This document shows, one piece after another, positions 50,501 to 61,058 of a stretch of 64,000 nucleotides of DNA. The stretch lies in NCBI RefSeq assembly GCF_032854445.1, contig NC_088301.1:34461187-34525186 (forward strand), read 5' to 3'. The notes under the pieces were generated by a model. That model saw nothing but the letters and a program-made list of their open reading frames with translations, searched no databases and was not told the origin of the DNA. The position numbers and the translations under genes are program-made. Origin of the DNA: Liolophura sinensis. Taxonomy: Eukaryota > Mollusca > Polyplacophora > Chitonida > Chitonidae. Numbering within the stretch: position 1 is the first letter of the stretch; each line of letters begins with the position of its first letter.

Positions 50501-50927
50501 AAAGACTAAGTGACTTACCGTGTTGTCCCAATCACTGGCAGAAGGCGTGCCACTAAAACTGTTCATTTCAACGACATGAAGATGTCGCATTCTTCTGCTG
50601 CAATATTGAAAGAGGTTCCGAGAAAACTGAAACAAACTTCGACAAATGCCGTGCCATGCAAGTTCACCGAATACGACACATAGTGAATGCATTGAAACTG
50701 AAGTGCATTACTTTCACAGAAATTTGGCACGTGCAGATGGTTCTTCTTACATTTTCCGGGAATTGCAAGGAAATGTGGTCAGTATATCTTCGCTTGATTT
50801 TCCCAGAGAGGGGGAGTTTTCATCAGATTATGGTTCTGTCCATTCGTAAGACTGTGATAGTGGTGGAAAACCGGTCGTGAGATACAACTTGCGTTCTAGA
50901 CATACTGTATGCCGTCCAGTATGGTAG
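50501..50927 (+). pseudogene. pol C-terminal tail remnant
   Basis: After the integrase there are GRRRATKTVHFNDMK and, at the end, RYNLRSRHTVCRPVW then TAG. Endings of this kind are common in gypsy pol proteins. The downstream copy of the internal repeat (50,619-50,869) lies within this tail. Confidence 0.65.
50619..50869 (+). repeat. Internal direct repeat, downstream copy
   Basis: Copy within the pol tail, probably the native location because it continues on both sides into pol-like sequence. A 5-bp deletion and about ten substitutions separate it from the upstream copy. Confidence 0.9.
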
Positions 50928-51314
50928 AAAGAGTTTTATTTGAATAACTGTCTGTGGTTTTACGTGGTATGTGAACAAGCGGAGACTCAAGACACTTGAT
51001 TAAAAAAGGAAAACTGTTGTTAGGCAGAGAAATTTAGGATACATAAAGTATAAATAGTTAGCGAGAAAGCGATGAAAAGATGGCGAAAGTGATGGGCGAT
51101 TTTGTTGACTTTCAAATTCCAAATTACATTCCATAAGAGAGCTGGCCTAATATAATTTCATGGTAATTTACACCCAAATTGGATTCTTTGTTCGCGAATT
51201 ACGTTGCATGAAACAGTTTTCGTTAAACAAACTGATGTTAAACGTAACGGTGATAGTTGAACCGTAAGGTAAATCTTATCGTGATACGTCCACAAACTGT
51301 ATGGGTGGCGAAAC

Positions 51315-51491
51315 TGTGATAAATGCAGTTTCGTTTGTTGTCATGTTTCGGGTTTTGGGATGTAATCGTGTGTCGACAAGTAAATACGTGTCCTGTATAC
51401 GGTGCATATTTCTGTATTTCTTGGTTAAGACCTTTAACAAAGATCAGTGGCATTATCATAAACTAAATGCATATCGAGCAAAGAGCATTAA
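51315..51491 (+). repeat. 3' LTR
   Basis: It starts TGTGATAAATGCAGTTTCG after a purine-rich GGGTGGCGAAA and ends AAAGAGCATTA. I see no clear target-site duplication outside the two LTRs. Confidence 0.7.
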
Positions 51492-54186
51492 AAAACTTAA
51501 GGAAAATACAGTTGTTTTATATGGATAGGCTTAAAGCAAGTCATGTTAAAGAAATACAAGTAGATATATACATCCACGCTAGCTGTCCTTTTTCCCATGA
51601 TCAGCATGCTTGGTGTATGGAAAGTGACAATAAGCCTCAGTTAAAACTACACTGAAAATACTCCTTTGTTAAATTTTAACTCTTTCACTTTGTTCACGAT
51701 TTTTTAACAAACTACTCTGTTACTGACCGTATTCTGGGAATAGGTAACAAAGACACTTTGTTAAACTTAAACGAGTAAATTTCGAGGATATTTTGTTGTC
51801 TGAATCAAGAAATCTCGTTTTCGACAACAAATGTTGTCAGTGAGCGCCGGGCTTTATCAAACATCCATGTCTCTCTTTCGATGCCCATTACGGAAAAGGA
51901 AATCTTCCAATTTTGAAAATGAAATAATAATGGACATCTTACAATGGAGGAAAAACAGGTTACTTCAACCGAAAATTAGTACCCAAATTTTGAGTTCACG
52001 CCATAACTATAAAACTGGTTCAATGATATACTGTAAACAGAATCAAATTCATTCCGACACATGGACGTAAATATATGCATAATGAACGTAGATAAAGCTG
52101 ACGTATACACATAGAAATGTATTTGTAGGTCTATACTAAATACAGCAACAATAACAGTTATCACAGAAATGCGCATAAAAAAGTGAAAAACAATGGGAAT
52201 ATTAAAGACATAACAATATATATTGTCAATGGCGCTGATAAGGAACTTCCATTAATAAGTGAATGGCCTGATACGATGGACGTTGATAAGGTATTTCTTG
52301 CTTCTGAAAATATTACTGCATGCAATTTATCACCAGGGTCCCTCTCTTGGCCAGCAGTTTGAAGAAATACATGCACCCGTTTTTGCCTCTTGGCAAAGAA
52401 CCAGGCTGTACAGACATGGACATACAATGCTTCATTTTTGAGGTTGGATTCCAGTCTATTCTTGGAACCATCATAAAACAACTAAATGTTAACTCTGCTT
52501 AGTTTCAGTTTCAAGATACAGTGGGAGACAGGTATAATATGAGCCATGCAAAATTAAAAGCAAATAATATTCTTGGTCCTGTGGCTCTCTGATGTATGTT
52601 TGATAGATCGGTGCTCACCACAATGATTAAAAAAAAAACAAAAGAAAAACTTATTGGAACATGGCATATTACAAAGTTGTATTTAAATAATGACATTTTA
52701 ACCATCCCATGGACTAGTATGCCACATTCGAGGAGATTTCTGGCATACACTGGAATACTTCTTCAGAATGTTCCCTCGAACAGACAAGTTTACAGGTGTG
52801 ATGGCCTGCTGTACAGTCTTTCCGAAGGTTTACTCCAGTTTTGACAGATCATAAGAGTAATCCCCAGCAATAAGTTTAGAGCATATATACCTCTTAGCCA
52901 TCAATCATGTTACATTATTGCAGGCGGTGCCCAGTGTGCAGGCTGCAGATAAAACTGAACAATTTGACTCTATCAGCGACTAGACTCCAATCTTCCCCTG
53001 TTTGTATACATAGATAGGGATGGTTATACATATCGGCGCCAGATACGTCTAATCTGATGTACTCGCTCCTTTTACACAACAGAGAGCCAACCGTGGTAAT
53101 CAGTCTTCATGACTATGTAACTCTCTCTCTCTCCCTCTCTCTCTCTCACTCATTCTGCTACCGCAGGGTGATATATACATGTATGTATATTCTCTGGCAC
53201 ACAGCAATCAAGAAAAAACAGGCATCCAACAAACCTAGCAGTAGATTTCGGTAGCAAAATACATTTGAACAAAGTATTCTCTATATTTAATTTCAAAATA
53301 AATGTATTTTCAAAATACATAAACTGAACATCAATTACTCTATATCTGTAACAAGAATCCAAAAATATCAAATTCTATGGCAACACAACATAACATTGTA
53401 CATGTATACAGGCACATGCATACATATTTATACAATGCAATATTAAATGCAGAACAGCCAAAGAAGGAAGTTACTGACAGGTTGCCGATAAGTAGGATTT
53501 TTTGCTGCTCTGGCCAAGGAAATGTTTCTTGTCAACACATTTTCTACAATATCAACTACAACTGCCTAAAATGTAAAAATCTAGGTGCATACCTCATTTC
53601 ACTAGAATCCTTTTGAATTTAACTTTACTGTTTCTTTTTGATCTTGTTCCTGTGTGTGCAACCATATATCAGCTAAAAACGACTTCTCTATAAGAATAAA
53701 TTTTACATTAGAGAATTAGAATTGACAAAATACTGCCTGAATCCAGAAATGTCTTGTATCACAAATATAGCAGAAATGTTATTCCTACAACACAATGAAG
53801 AACTAAAACCTGTTCGTTTTGTTTCAAAATAATGAAAACTGCTATTCACCAGGAAGTCTTACATGTACAGGTAATGAAAACATTTATACTTCTTCATATA
53901 AGGACTGGGGTTTCACAATTACTCAATTCCACTCAATTTATACATTGTATTGGGTTTCCTCTCTTTTGGAAACTACAATGACATAACATGATCCTCAGAT
54001 AAACCATCTCTGATCTTACAAGACAAAATGAAAGTAAACACTTCTCAGTATTCATTGAAAAATCAATACTGAAAAATATGAGGAGTATTAATAAATGTGA
54101 ATACAGCACATTAGACATATGCCTATTGAAGATGTCACATTTCACATTCCATGATTTGTGTATGCTCTTGATGAAGCACATAGTAG
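51492..54186. other. Intergenic DNA and possible AGBL4-like 3' UTR
   Basis: No coding signal is found. A (CT)n microsatellite lies at 53,121-53,148. From about 53 kb onward the sequence becomes AT-rich and CpG-poor like the RIC1 gene, which may mark the transcribed 3' UTR of the minus-strand gene. I found no clear minus-strand AATAAA followed by a GT-rich element. Confidence 0.45.
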
Positions 54187-54319
54187 TCATCTTGAGTCTT
54201 TTTCTTTCAATCGAAATTTCAACAACAATGGCGACGACCGGCAACTGTTATAACTGAAATCCGTTGGGCTTGAGAAATTGGGTCTTGAGTGATCTCTCAT
54301 CATCTCATGTTTGCTCAAT
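54187..54319 (-). other. AGBL4: AGBL4-like probable terminal exon
   Basis: A strong acceptor (TTTGTTTAATTGCAG) precedes a frame that fits the phase of the exon at 58,912 exactly. It encodes a basic, Ser-rich tail: LSKHEMMRDHSRPNFSSPTD, a middle part, then LKFRLKEKDSR and TGA. The tail is not conserved enough for me to confirm it by family similarity. Skipped exons in the 4.6-kb intron cannot be excluded. Confidence 0.6.
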
Positions 54320-57300
54320 CTGCAATTAAACAAATCATTCATGCAGTCAGGATGAATCAGGCTTAAAACTGAAACAAGTGAATACACAATATTTTTTTAG
54401 TAGCCCACCTGTGTGTTCATGGCTCTTGATGGCTATAATTTCACTTCAGCCTGCTCACTGCAGCTGATTCGACTTCACCTATGAGGTTTTGCACTAGAAT
54501 CCAGCTCCCATAATTCAATTGTGACTTTGCACTGCGAGACTTGCGAAGTACCTGGTGAATGGGGTTGGTTTTCTGTTCTCAGAACCCTTCAACTACAACT
54601 ACCAAAATATTCCTGAATCTGACATTAAACTCAATGAAATAAATAAATATTCAAATCTACCTGCATAATGGAAACCCTCACATAAGATGTACACAAGCAA
54701 TTAAATTGGACTGTCATAACGTAGTTGGTTTCTACCACTTTGCAATTTGCTTTCTTGTTTCTTTCCGTTCCCTGTATTAATTATTTATTTTCTTCATTTC
54801 ATTATTAATAGTGTTCTAAAAATGTCGTGTTATTTATTATGTTTCATCTCACATGAAAATCACTGATTTCAGTTTTCTGTTAGATGAACTGCTATGTCAA
54901 GTACCTCTGATTTCAATCTTAAGTTTTTTTTTACTGATTAAACTCATCAAGTGTGGGCCAATATGCTGCAACACAGCATCCGCCTGAAGTGGAGAAGGCT
55001 GTTTCCATGACCTGTCGGTTTGATGGATACGCTGCTTCCTATCCGTCATGGAATTCTGCGAGTTGAGAATACCTTTACGCAGCATTTGAGCGAAACCGTA
55101 CCCAACCACTTACACTTCAGCTTCAAGTGCTAAGGCTCTTCACTGTCAGCCTGACAAATGACTGGCTCCTTGAGACACTATTGTAATCTATTCTCAGCAG
55201 AAAGCTTTAGTGGAAAAAATATCCAGCAGGCGTTTAAAGAAACACAACAATGGGTTAAGGAAATGGACTTAACACACCTGTCATTGATAACAGTGGGCAA
55301 GTGAGAGAGTAGGCTACCAGGTCACATGCAATACAGTCATTAACAATAATCATGCCATGCTATGGGTTTCTAGGCAGAGGGCATAGAAAGTGGTCACTAA
55401 CTTGCTGCAATGTGCTGAATCTGGTGTGGCAAAAGGGTTGAAAGAAGAAATAACTGATCATTCCAGCTGACTTATCACTCTAGAACAATTCTGCTTAACT
55501 CTACACATGCCATCTTTTTTTAATGACACTGAAGGAACGTAAGGAAACATTAGATGTATTTAACATACACTCAATTCTTTGGAATTTATGTCCTTGAAAT
55601 AGTTTGTGGCACCTGCCTAGTGATGTTGGAGGGGACTGTAACCAATACAGATCACAAGATCAAATTGCTCCACCAGAAACATAATGACAGTGTGCATGTA
55701 ACACTTAGAGTTGAGCGATTACGATACTTGCATCACTGGATATACATTTGTCATTCTCAGAGCATACGTGACATTTCAATTGGCTTTACATAAAGCAGGA
55801 ATAGCAGACTGTAGTTTCAAGTTGGATAGTGTTGATTTAACACATAATAAAAAAGCCACAATGCACCTACCATCAACTCTGCCAATGTTTACAACTAAAT
55901 TGACAATATTAAACACAAATATCTGATCTTTCAATATTTCCAACATCACATAATTTCTGAATAACATATTATTAAAGCTATTGTATTTACATCAACTTAA
56001 GTCATGTTCACATTGAATTTTTTTCCAAATCAAATTGAACAGATTGCTCTGTGGTAAAACGATGCCCTTCCAAAGCGCTTAACGTTCACACACTGAGTGG
56101 AATTTAGAATTTATCATTCGGCAACTATGACTGCAGCAAGATACTGTCTCTTTGAAAGGGTGAAGGTCACCTTATCCAAAATGGCTTGCTCATGAACAAT
56201 CAACACAATTTAGACTACTATGGGACATTTATTCACTGCAGGCAATACCAGTTTGTAGAGTTTCTTTGTCGAAGACACATGCGAACAGTGTGAATAATGA
56301 GCATTATTTTGAGACAGAGCAATCGCATCTGTTTTCATATGCTTTCAATTTACAATTATCACTTTGTGAACTTGTTCAAATTGCTTCTGATGACTTGTGT
56401 AAACACACCTATAGATGGATTATATGAATATACATACCATCTTCATTACAATCAATGTTCCAGTTATTTCATCAATTTTTTAAAGCTTAAAAAGAAACAG
56501 AATGAACCATGGTAAGTATAACAATGCAAATATAAACACAAGAATTCAGCAAATCATCAAATGGAATCTAGACTGCAATGAGATCAACTTTTTGTTATGA
56601 TACATATGACAATATTAGTAACAGAAAAGGGCAACATTTGTATAACCAAAACAAAACAAGGACAGGAAGGGGAAAAAAAAGACAGGAGTTCCTAAATGTA
56701 TGCTGCATAGCACATGAACCTTTCTGATAAAATCATACTATCAAGACCGGTTATATGAGGACCATAGAGGAACCAGGAACTTTCATATATACGCCATCTT
56801 GTTGCATCAAGTATACCATAATCAAGTATACACAAATGCTTGGGCAGATTTAAACAAACTTTGATCATCAGAAGGTAGTGTGCTCAAGAAGCATATGCAC
56901 TGTATAAGATACATGTAGTATCATTTGAAAAATTTTAAAAAAGCATTTCTTCATACAATAAAACATTAGACTACATCTGTCTGAAATACTCAGTAAAAAA
57001 TATTGAAGATGAAACTATGAATCAAGCTCTTGGCTTCTCACAAGCGACATGCAGTAAAGCCAAATTTGTATTGGCAGTGTTTTACTAAGGCTGAAATTAG
57101 AGGCACAACATCTCATGGGAAGGCTTATTAAGCATGTAAAAGAACAACTCAAGCGTAGAGAATGAATTCTTAAAATGTTTTGCACATAATGGCGCCTCAT
57201 CCTCCGCAGATGAATGTGCAAAGTACAAACAATATTAGGCTGGCCTAAAACATGGAAATCAACATGCATGAAAAGCCAAAGTTTACCCCATGTGAAATGG

Positions 57301-60300
57301 CCTTTTCCAATATAAAGTACTTAGGCAACGTTTATATTAGTGACAGAAATAGTTGCCCTCTTAGTCACACATGTTGAAGATGGGTGCAAAATTGATTCAC
57401 TCAGGGGCCAATTACTAATCTTCGAGCAATTCTTGTCTGTCCATCCATGGTTACATAAAAACTGGACCCTGGCAGGCAGAGGACAATTACCATAGCTGGC
57501 TCATCCTGACTAGAAACAGTGATGTCCACACCAATATGAATGCCATTTCAGGACTCGGACAGCAAAAAATCTGCCCACTGTGACTAGCAATCGCATAATC
57601 ATTGAACTATTGCTGGAATGCGCCCTGCTTCCCTCCAAGCGCATCCAAATGTGCCTATAGGTCTCTCATCAATGCATGGTCCAGGGCCAAGCCTGATCAT
57701 CAATCTTAACGATGAACATTCAAAAGACATAATTAAATTTCTAAGCAGTTCTGCTACTGCCTGACTGTTCTTTACAACAGTGCTATCAAGACTTGAAAGA
57801 TTGTTATTTCATACGAACAATTTATCATCTAGCACTTGAGCAGAGAGTGGAGGAATTTGGGACAAACCTGCGCCACCAAAGTTGTCAGACATGGCTTACG
57901 CTAAGGGAGTTTTTGCTCTGGTCGGCAGTGTAATTGGGAAGGCTTTGGACAGCCGCTTGACAAATCACTACATGTAAATTGAAAACCAGCCCATTATGAC
58001 TGCCACTGGGATATTGACATAATTTCACAACCCTTCAAAAATTCCACTGAAATAAACTGCCTGAGTCAAGCCATTTTTTGCCCACTAACAGAGTCCAGTG
58101 GTTCTAATTTAGGAAGTGCCTCATTGATATTCCCCTGCTCAAAGTTTTAATCTCTGACCTTATTGATTTGTGTTAAACTAGGCTGAAGATGGTGCGGACG
58201 ATCTCGCCAAATCTTTATCAAATACCCCATTAACTGCCCATACATTAGTCATTAATGTGAATGGACAAAAGCCCACTGGAATTCAATACCATTTGTGCTA
58301 TTCCATAATGAAACGCAAATTCATATAGGATGACGTTACAGTGATCAACTTTCTTATTGTGTATAATCTTATGTAACACTTTGGGAATAATGCTTCAGCA
58401 GACCATGTGAAATAATTACAAATAATCTAGCTTGTCTGCTGAACACAGAGGCACATAAATTTGTCTTTTCTCAATATCTCGACTTTAATTAAGACTTTAT
58501 TAGGAGGTTATTGAATCACACTTTCTGGATTAGGCTAACTTTTTCAGCTGAAAAGCTAGATTACAACAGAAATTGTCACAGTGAAATCTTCCATAATTAC
58601 ATGAACATTCATAGAAAGATGAGATTAAGAGGTTTACAAGTATGAAGATTAACAAAACATTCCAGCCCTGCACAGCATGATTCGTCAAAAACCCAATTTT
58701 TTAAACCATCAAACAAAAATGGGTCATCATATGATCAAAAGATCATCATATGTATACATTTAGCTTTAATGCGGTTGTGAGATACACATAAACACGTGAT
58801 GTTATCAATAAAAACTTGATACATAGATCAAGCAGGTCTGAACTCAACATCCAAATGGAAGCAATAATTTTGTGACAAAACACAGGTCACACAAAGGAAA
58901 GAATTACATACCTTTCATCTACTCTGGCATGTGGAAAAAAGGTCTCTGAGTTGACACCTTCTTTGCTTGACTCCTTGGCACTATAACGGCCTGGTTTGGG
59001 AACCAAACCACTGCTGGGTTTTGAACTTATCACCCCATTTAACTTATAGTAGTCGAGAAACGTCCGCGCCAAGTTGCGACCAAGTTTCATGTCTGTTGTT
59101 AGAATTAAGGTTCAATATATATATTAAAAAAACCAAATTTGGAAACTAATGACCTATCAGAACCTGTTGAAGATGCATTACTTATGCATGGATTTATCTG
59201 GTTTTCAAATTTAATTTTATATTACACAAAATGAACCTGGACACAATTTTATAAAAATCAGACAATATTTAAGGCAGTAAATATTGCACAGAAACCAAAG
59301 ACCAATGAGAATCACATAATTCGTTCTGCGTACAAAATTTATACTCAGGTTAAGCTAATTTTCAAATTTGAGGTACTGCACACTTAATGTAACTTATGGA
59401 TTTCATTATTCTCATCTGATTAGTTAATATATAAGTAAGTTACACAAAATCTGACCATAACACAAATCCACATCGAGCAAATCATTAAATTTGCAAAACT
59501 TACACACAAATCCTGCTGGACTTCAAACACAATATGAACCTTCTTACAAAGTTTTACAAACATCTTATTTAACTACAATAAATTCATAATACATGTATGT
59601 GAACCACCAAATAAATTTGTGAACCAAATCATTCAGTTTGAAAAAAAATACGAATTATTAAGAATGAAGAGGTAATCAATGAAGAAAATCACCATGCATC
59701 AATCTTCTATTTATAAGCATGCTTGTACGGGATACTCAAACAATCCTAGGAAACATAATATTCAATTTCCTGTGACTTCAGGACTGTTTTCCTTTAATTT
59801 TTTATCATTCTTGGACATTCTACATTACAAGTACTATGTTCACTGATCAGCTTGAAGTTTGTCATTTCGTTTCTGCCTTTTCTTTCAGTATAGTTTTTAT
59901 GAGATGCAAATGAGAAACATCTTGACATTTCGTAGGGTTTTACATTCTTTTTATGTTCTTATCAAAGTCTCTCAGTGATTACAGTGTGATGGAAAATCAG
60001 CTACAGGGTCAGAGTCTCAGAGTGATGCCTGCCAGGACTTTCAATAACAACTTAAATCCACCATAGATCCTGAAGACCAACTTCACACAGATATTCATGC
60101 TGGAGCCAATCAAAGTGCTTTTGATCAGACGCTGTGACTACAATACTAAAAAGCCTGATGGCTATACAACAGTTATCACTGACATTGCCGGTTCAGTAAG
60201 GAGTGAGCTAATGCCTTTTCTATTTCCCTGATATTCTACTTAAGCATCCAATAACACCACATAAATGATAACATGTCTCTTGCCTGGTTGATTTTGGTAA

Positions 60301-61058
60301 AAGGAGCTGGTAAACCAATACACAGGAAATTTACCATTTGACCATGACATTTTGCCTGAATTCATAAATATCTGCCTGCCAAATTCTACTCTTTAAGATA
60401 AGACTATCCGTCCAAATTTCATAATGAACACTTCTGGCATCAGAAACTACATCTTGCATTTGTTTATTTCTCATTGGAGTCTTGTTTAATGCCATATTCT
60501 AGAATATCATTTATATGATGGCAGTCAGTTTTATAGGTGGCAGAAACTGATGGCCAAAGGTAAATCACGAACCTTTGGCAAGTTACTGACCAACTTTTCC
60601 ATGTGATGTACAGATAACCGTATTGGCGGAAGCGTGAAAAGTGGACTTTTGCACCACTGCAATCGACTACATGAGGATGGATTACCTCTTAGTTTTAACC
60701 CCCCATAATGCTGTGTGAGCAGGGGAACCTACAAATTCCCTGTCCATGCACAGCATTTATTTCATTTATGTAAAATACAAAACAAAAAAAAAAAGAAAAA
60801 AAAAGTACAGTAAATAAGAAAAAAAAAAGTTATATAACTTGTAACAAGATAACTCAAAAGGATTTTGTCCACTTGGAAACATAAAAAAATGTAGAGGTTT
60901 ATGAAAATAAAGTGAAAGATATAGAAACCGAACAGTCAAGGATACACCCTTCTTCTGTGTACGGCAGGGCTGTGCTGGAACAGGCAGTCATATAGCTATA
61001 AAAGGACACCTCTAAGGTGTAACAGTGGGAATTCTCATCTAAGCATCCTCCAAGGGTT
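54187..61058 (-). CDS. AGBL4: AGBL4-like cytosolic carboxypeptidase (CCP6), last three exons
   Basis: Cytosolic carboxypeptidases (M14 family) shorten polyglutamate chains on tubulin and other proteins. Three minus-strand exons join in phase: 60,946-61,058 (113 bp), 58,912-59,092 (181 bp) and 54,187-54,319 (133 bp, TGA at 54,187). Together they give 141 residues. The first has CYTLEVSFYSY, with the Glu of the TLE motif matching the catalytic base of the M14 fold, then PYTEEG. The second starts in phase with YMKLGRNLARTFLDYYKLNG, a block typical of CCP6. The gene continues beyond 64,000; the metal-binding residues are not in the window. The last exon and tail are less certain than the first two. 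Confidence 0.82.
54320..58911 (-). other. Intron of the AGBL4-like gene
   Basis: AT-rich, CpG-poor DNA without convincing exons. A weak SINE-tail trace lies at 54,605-54,650. The part 57,300-58,560 looks less repetitive than its surroundings and contains several TAAT/AATTA words. Confidence 0.5.
58912..59092 (-). other. AGBL4: AGBL4-like exon: final helix and tail
   Basis: The acceptor ACAACAG precedes AC-ATG-AAA. It encodes MKLGRNLARTFLDYYKLNG, then a Ser/Lys/Pro-rich tail (SSKPSSGLVPKPGRYSAKES). It ends AAG|GTATGT. If this donor were not used, the frame would stop 8 codons later at 58,887. Confidence 0.85.
59093..60945 (-). other. Intron of the AGBL4-like gene
   Basis: No further exon is seen. 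An A-rich low-complexity stretch lies at 60,780-60,832. Confidence 0.55.
60946..61058 (-). other. AGBL4: AGBL4-like exon: end of catalytic domain
   Basis: The acceptor TTTTGTTTCTTTCAG precedes TLGGCLDENSHCYTLEVSFY. The exon ends ...PYTEEG plus one base at a GT donor (GGGT|GTATCC). Choosing this donor rather than the GT two bases earlier restores Tyr-Met-Lys at the junction, as in other family members. Confidence 0.85.

Larger units (their letters stand above)
47495..51491 (+). mobile_element. Degenerate Ty3/gypsy-type LTR retrotransposon
   Basis: In order: 5' LTR 47,495-47,680; a CCHC zinc knuckle (gag end); fragments of protease/RT; RNase H; integrase with zinc-binding, core and C-terminal parts; a pol tail ending near 50,927; and 3' LTR 51,315-51,491. 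Internal DNA is about 3.6 kb, shorter than is usual for the family, because most of gag and the RT catalytic core are missing. Multiple stops and frameshifts break every domain, so it cannot be autonomous. Domain order RT-RNase H-integrase places it in Ty3/gypsy rather than copia. No chromodomain or envelope gene is seen. Confidence 0.88.

Noticed and set aside
47837-50869. The inner 250-bp direct repeats as the true LTRs
   Set aside because: They lack TG...CA-type ends and a primer-binding position, and the downstream copy lies inside pol-like coding sequence. The outer pair at 47,495 and 51,315 has TGTGA starts and flanks the whole element.
54897-55109. An additional AGBL4-like exon on the minus strand
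   Set aside because: The frame looks plausible, but no acceptor fits the required phase from 58,912, while 54,319 fits exactly.
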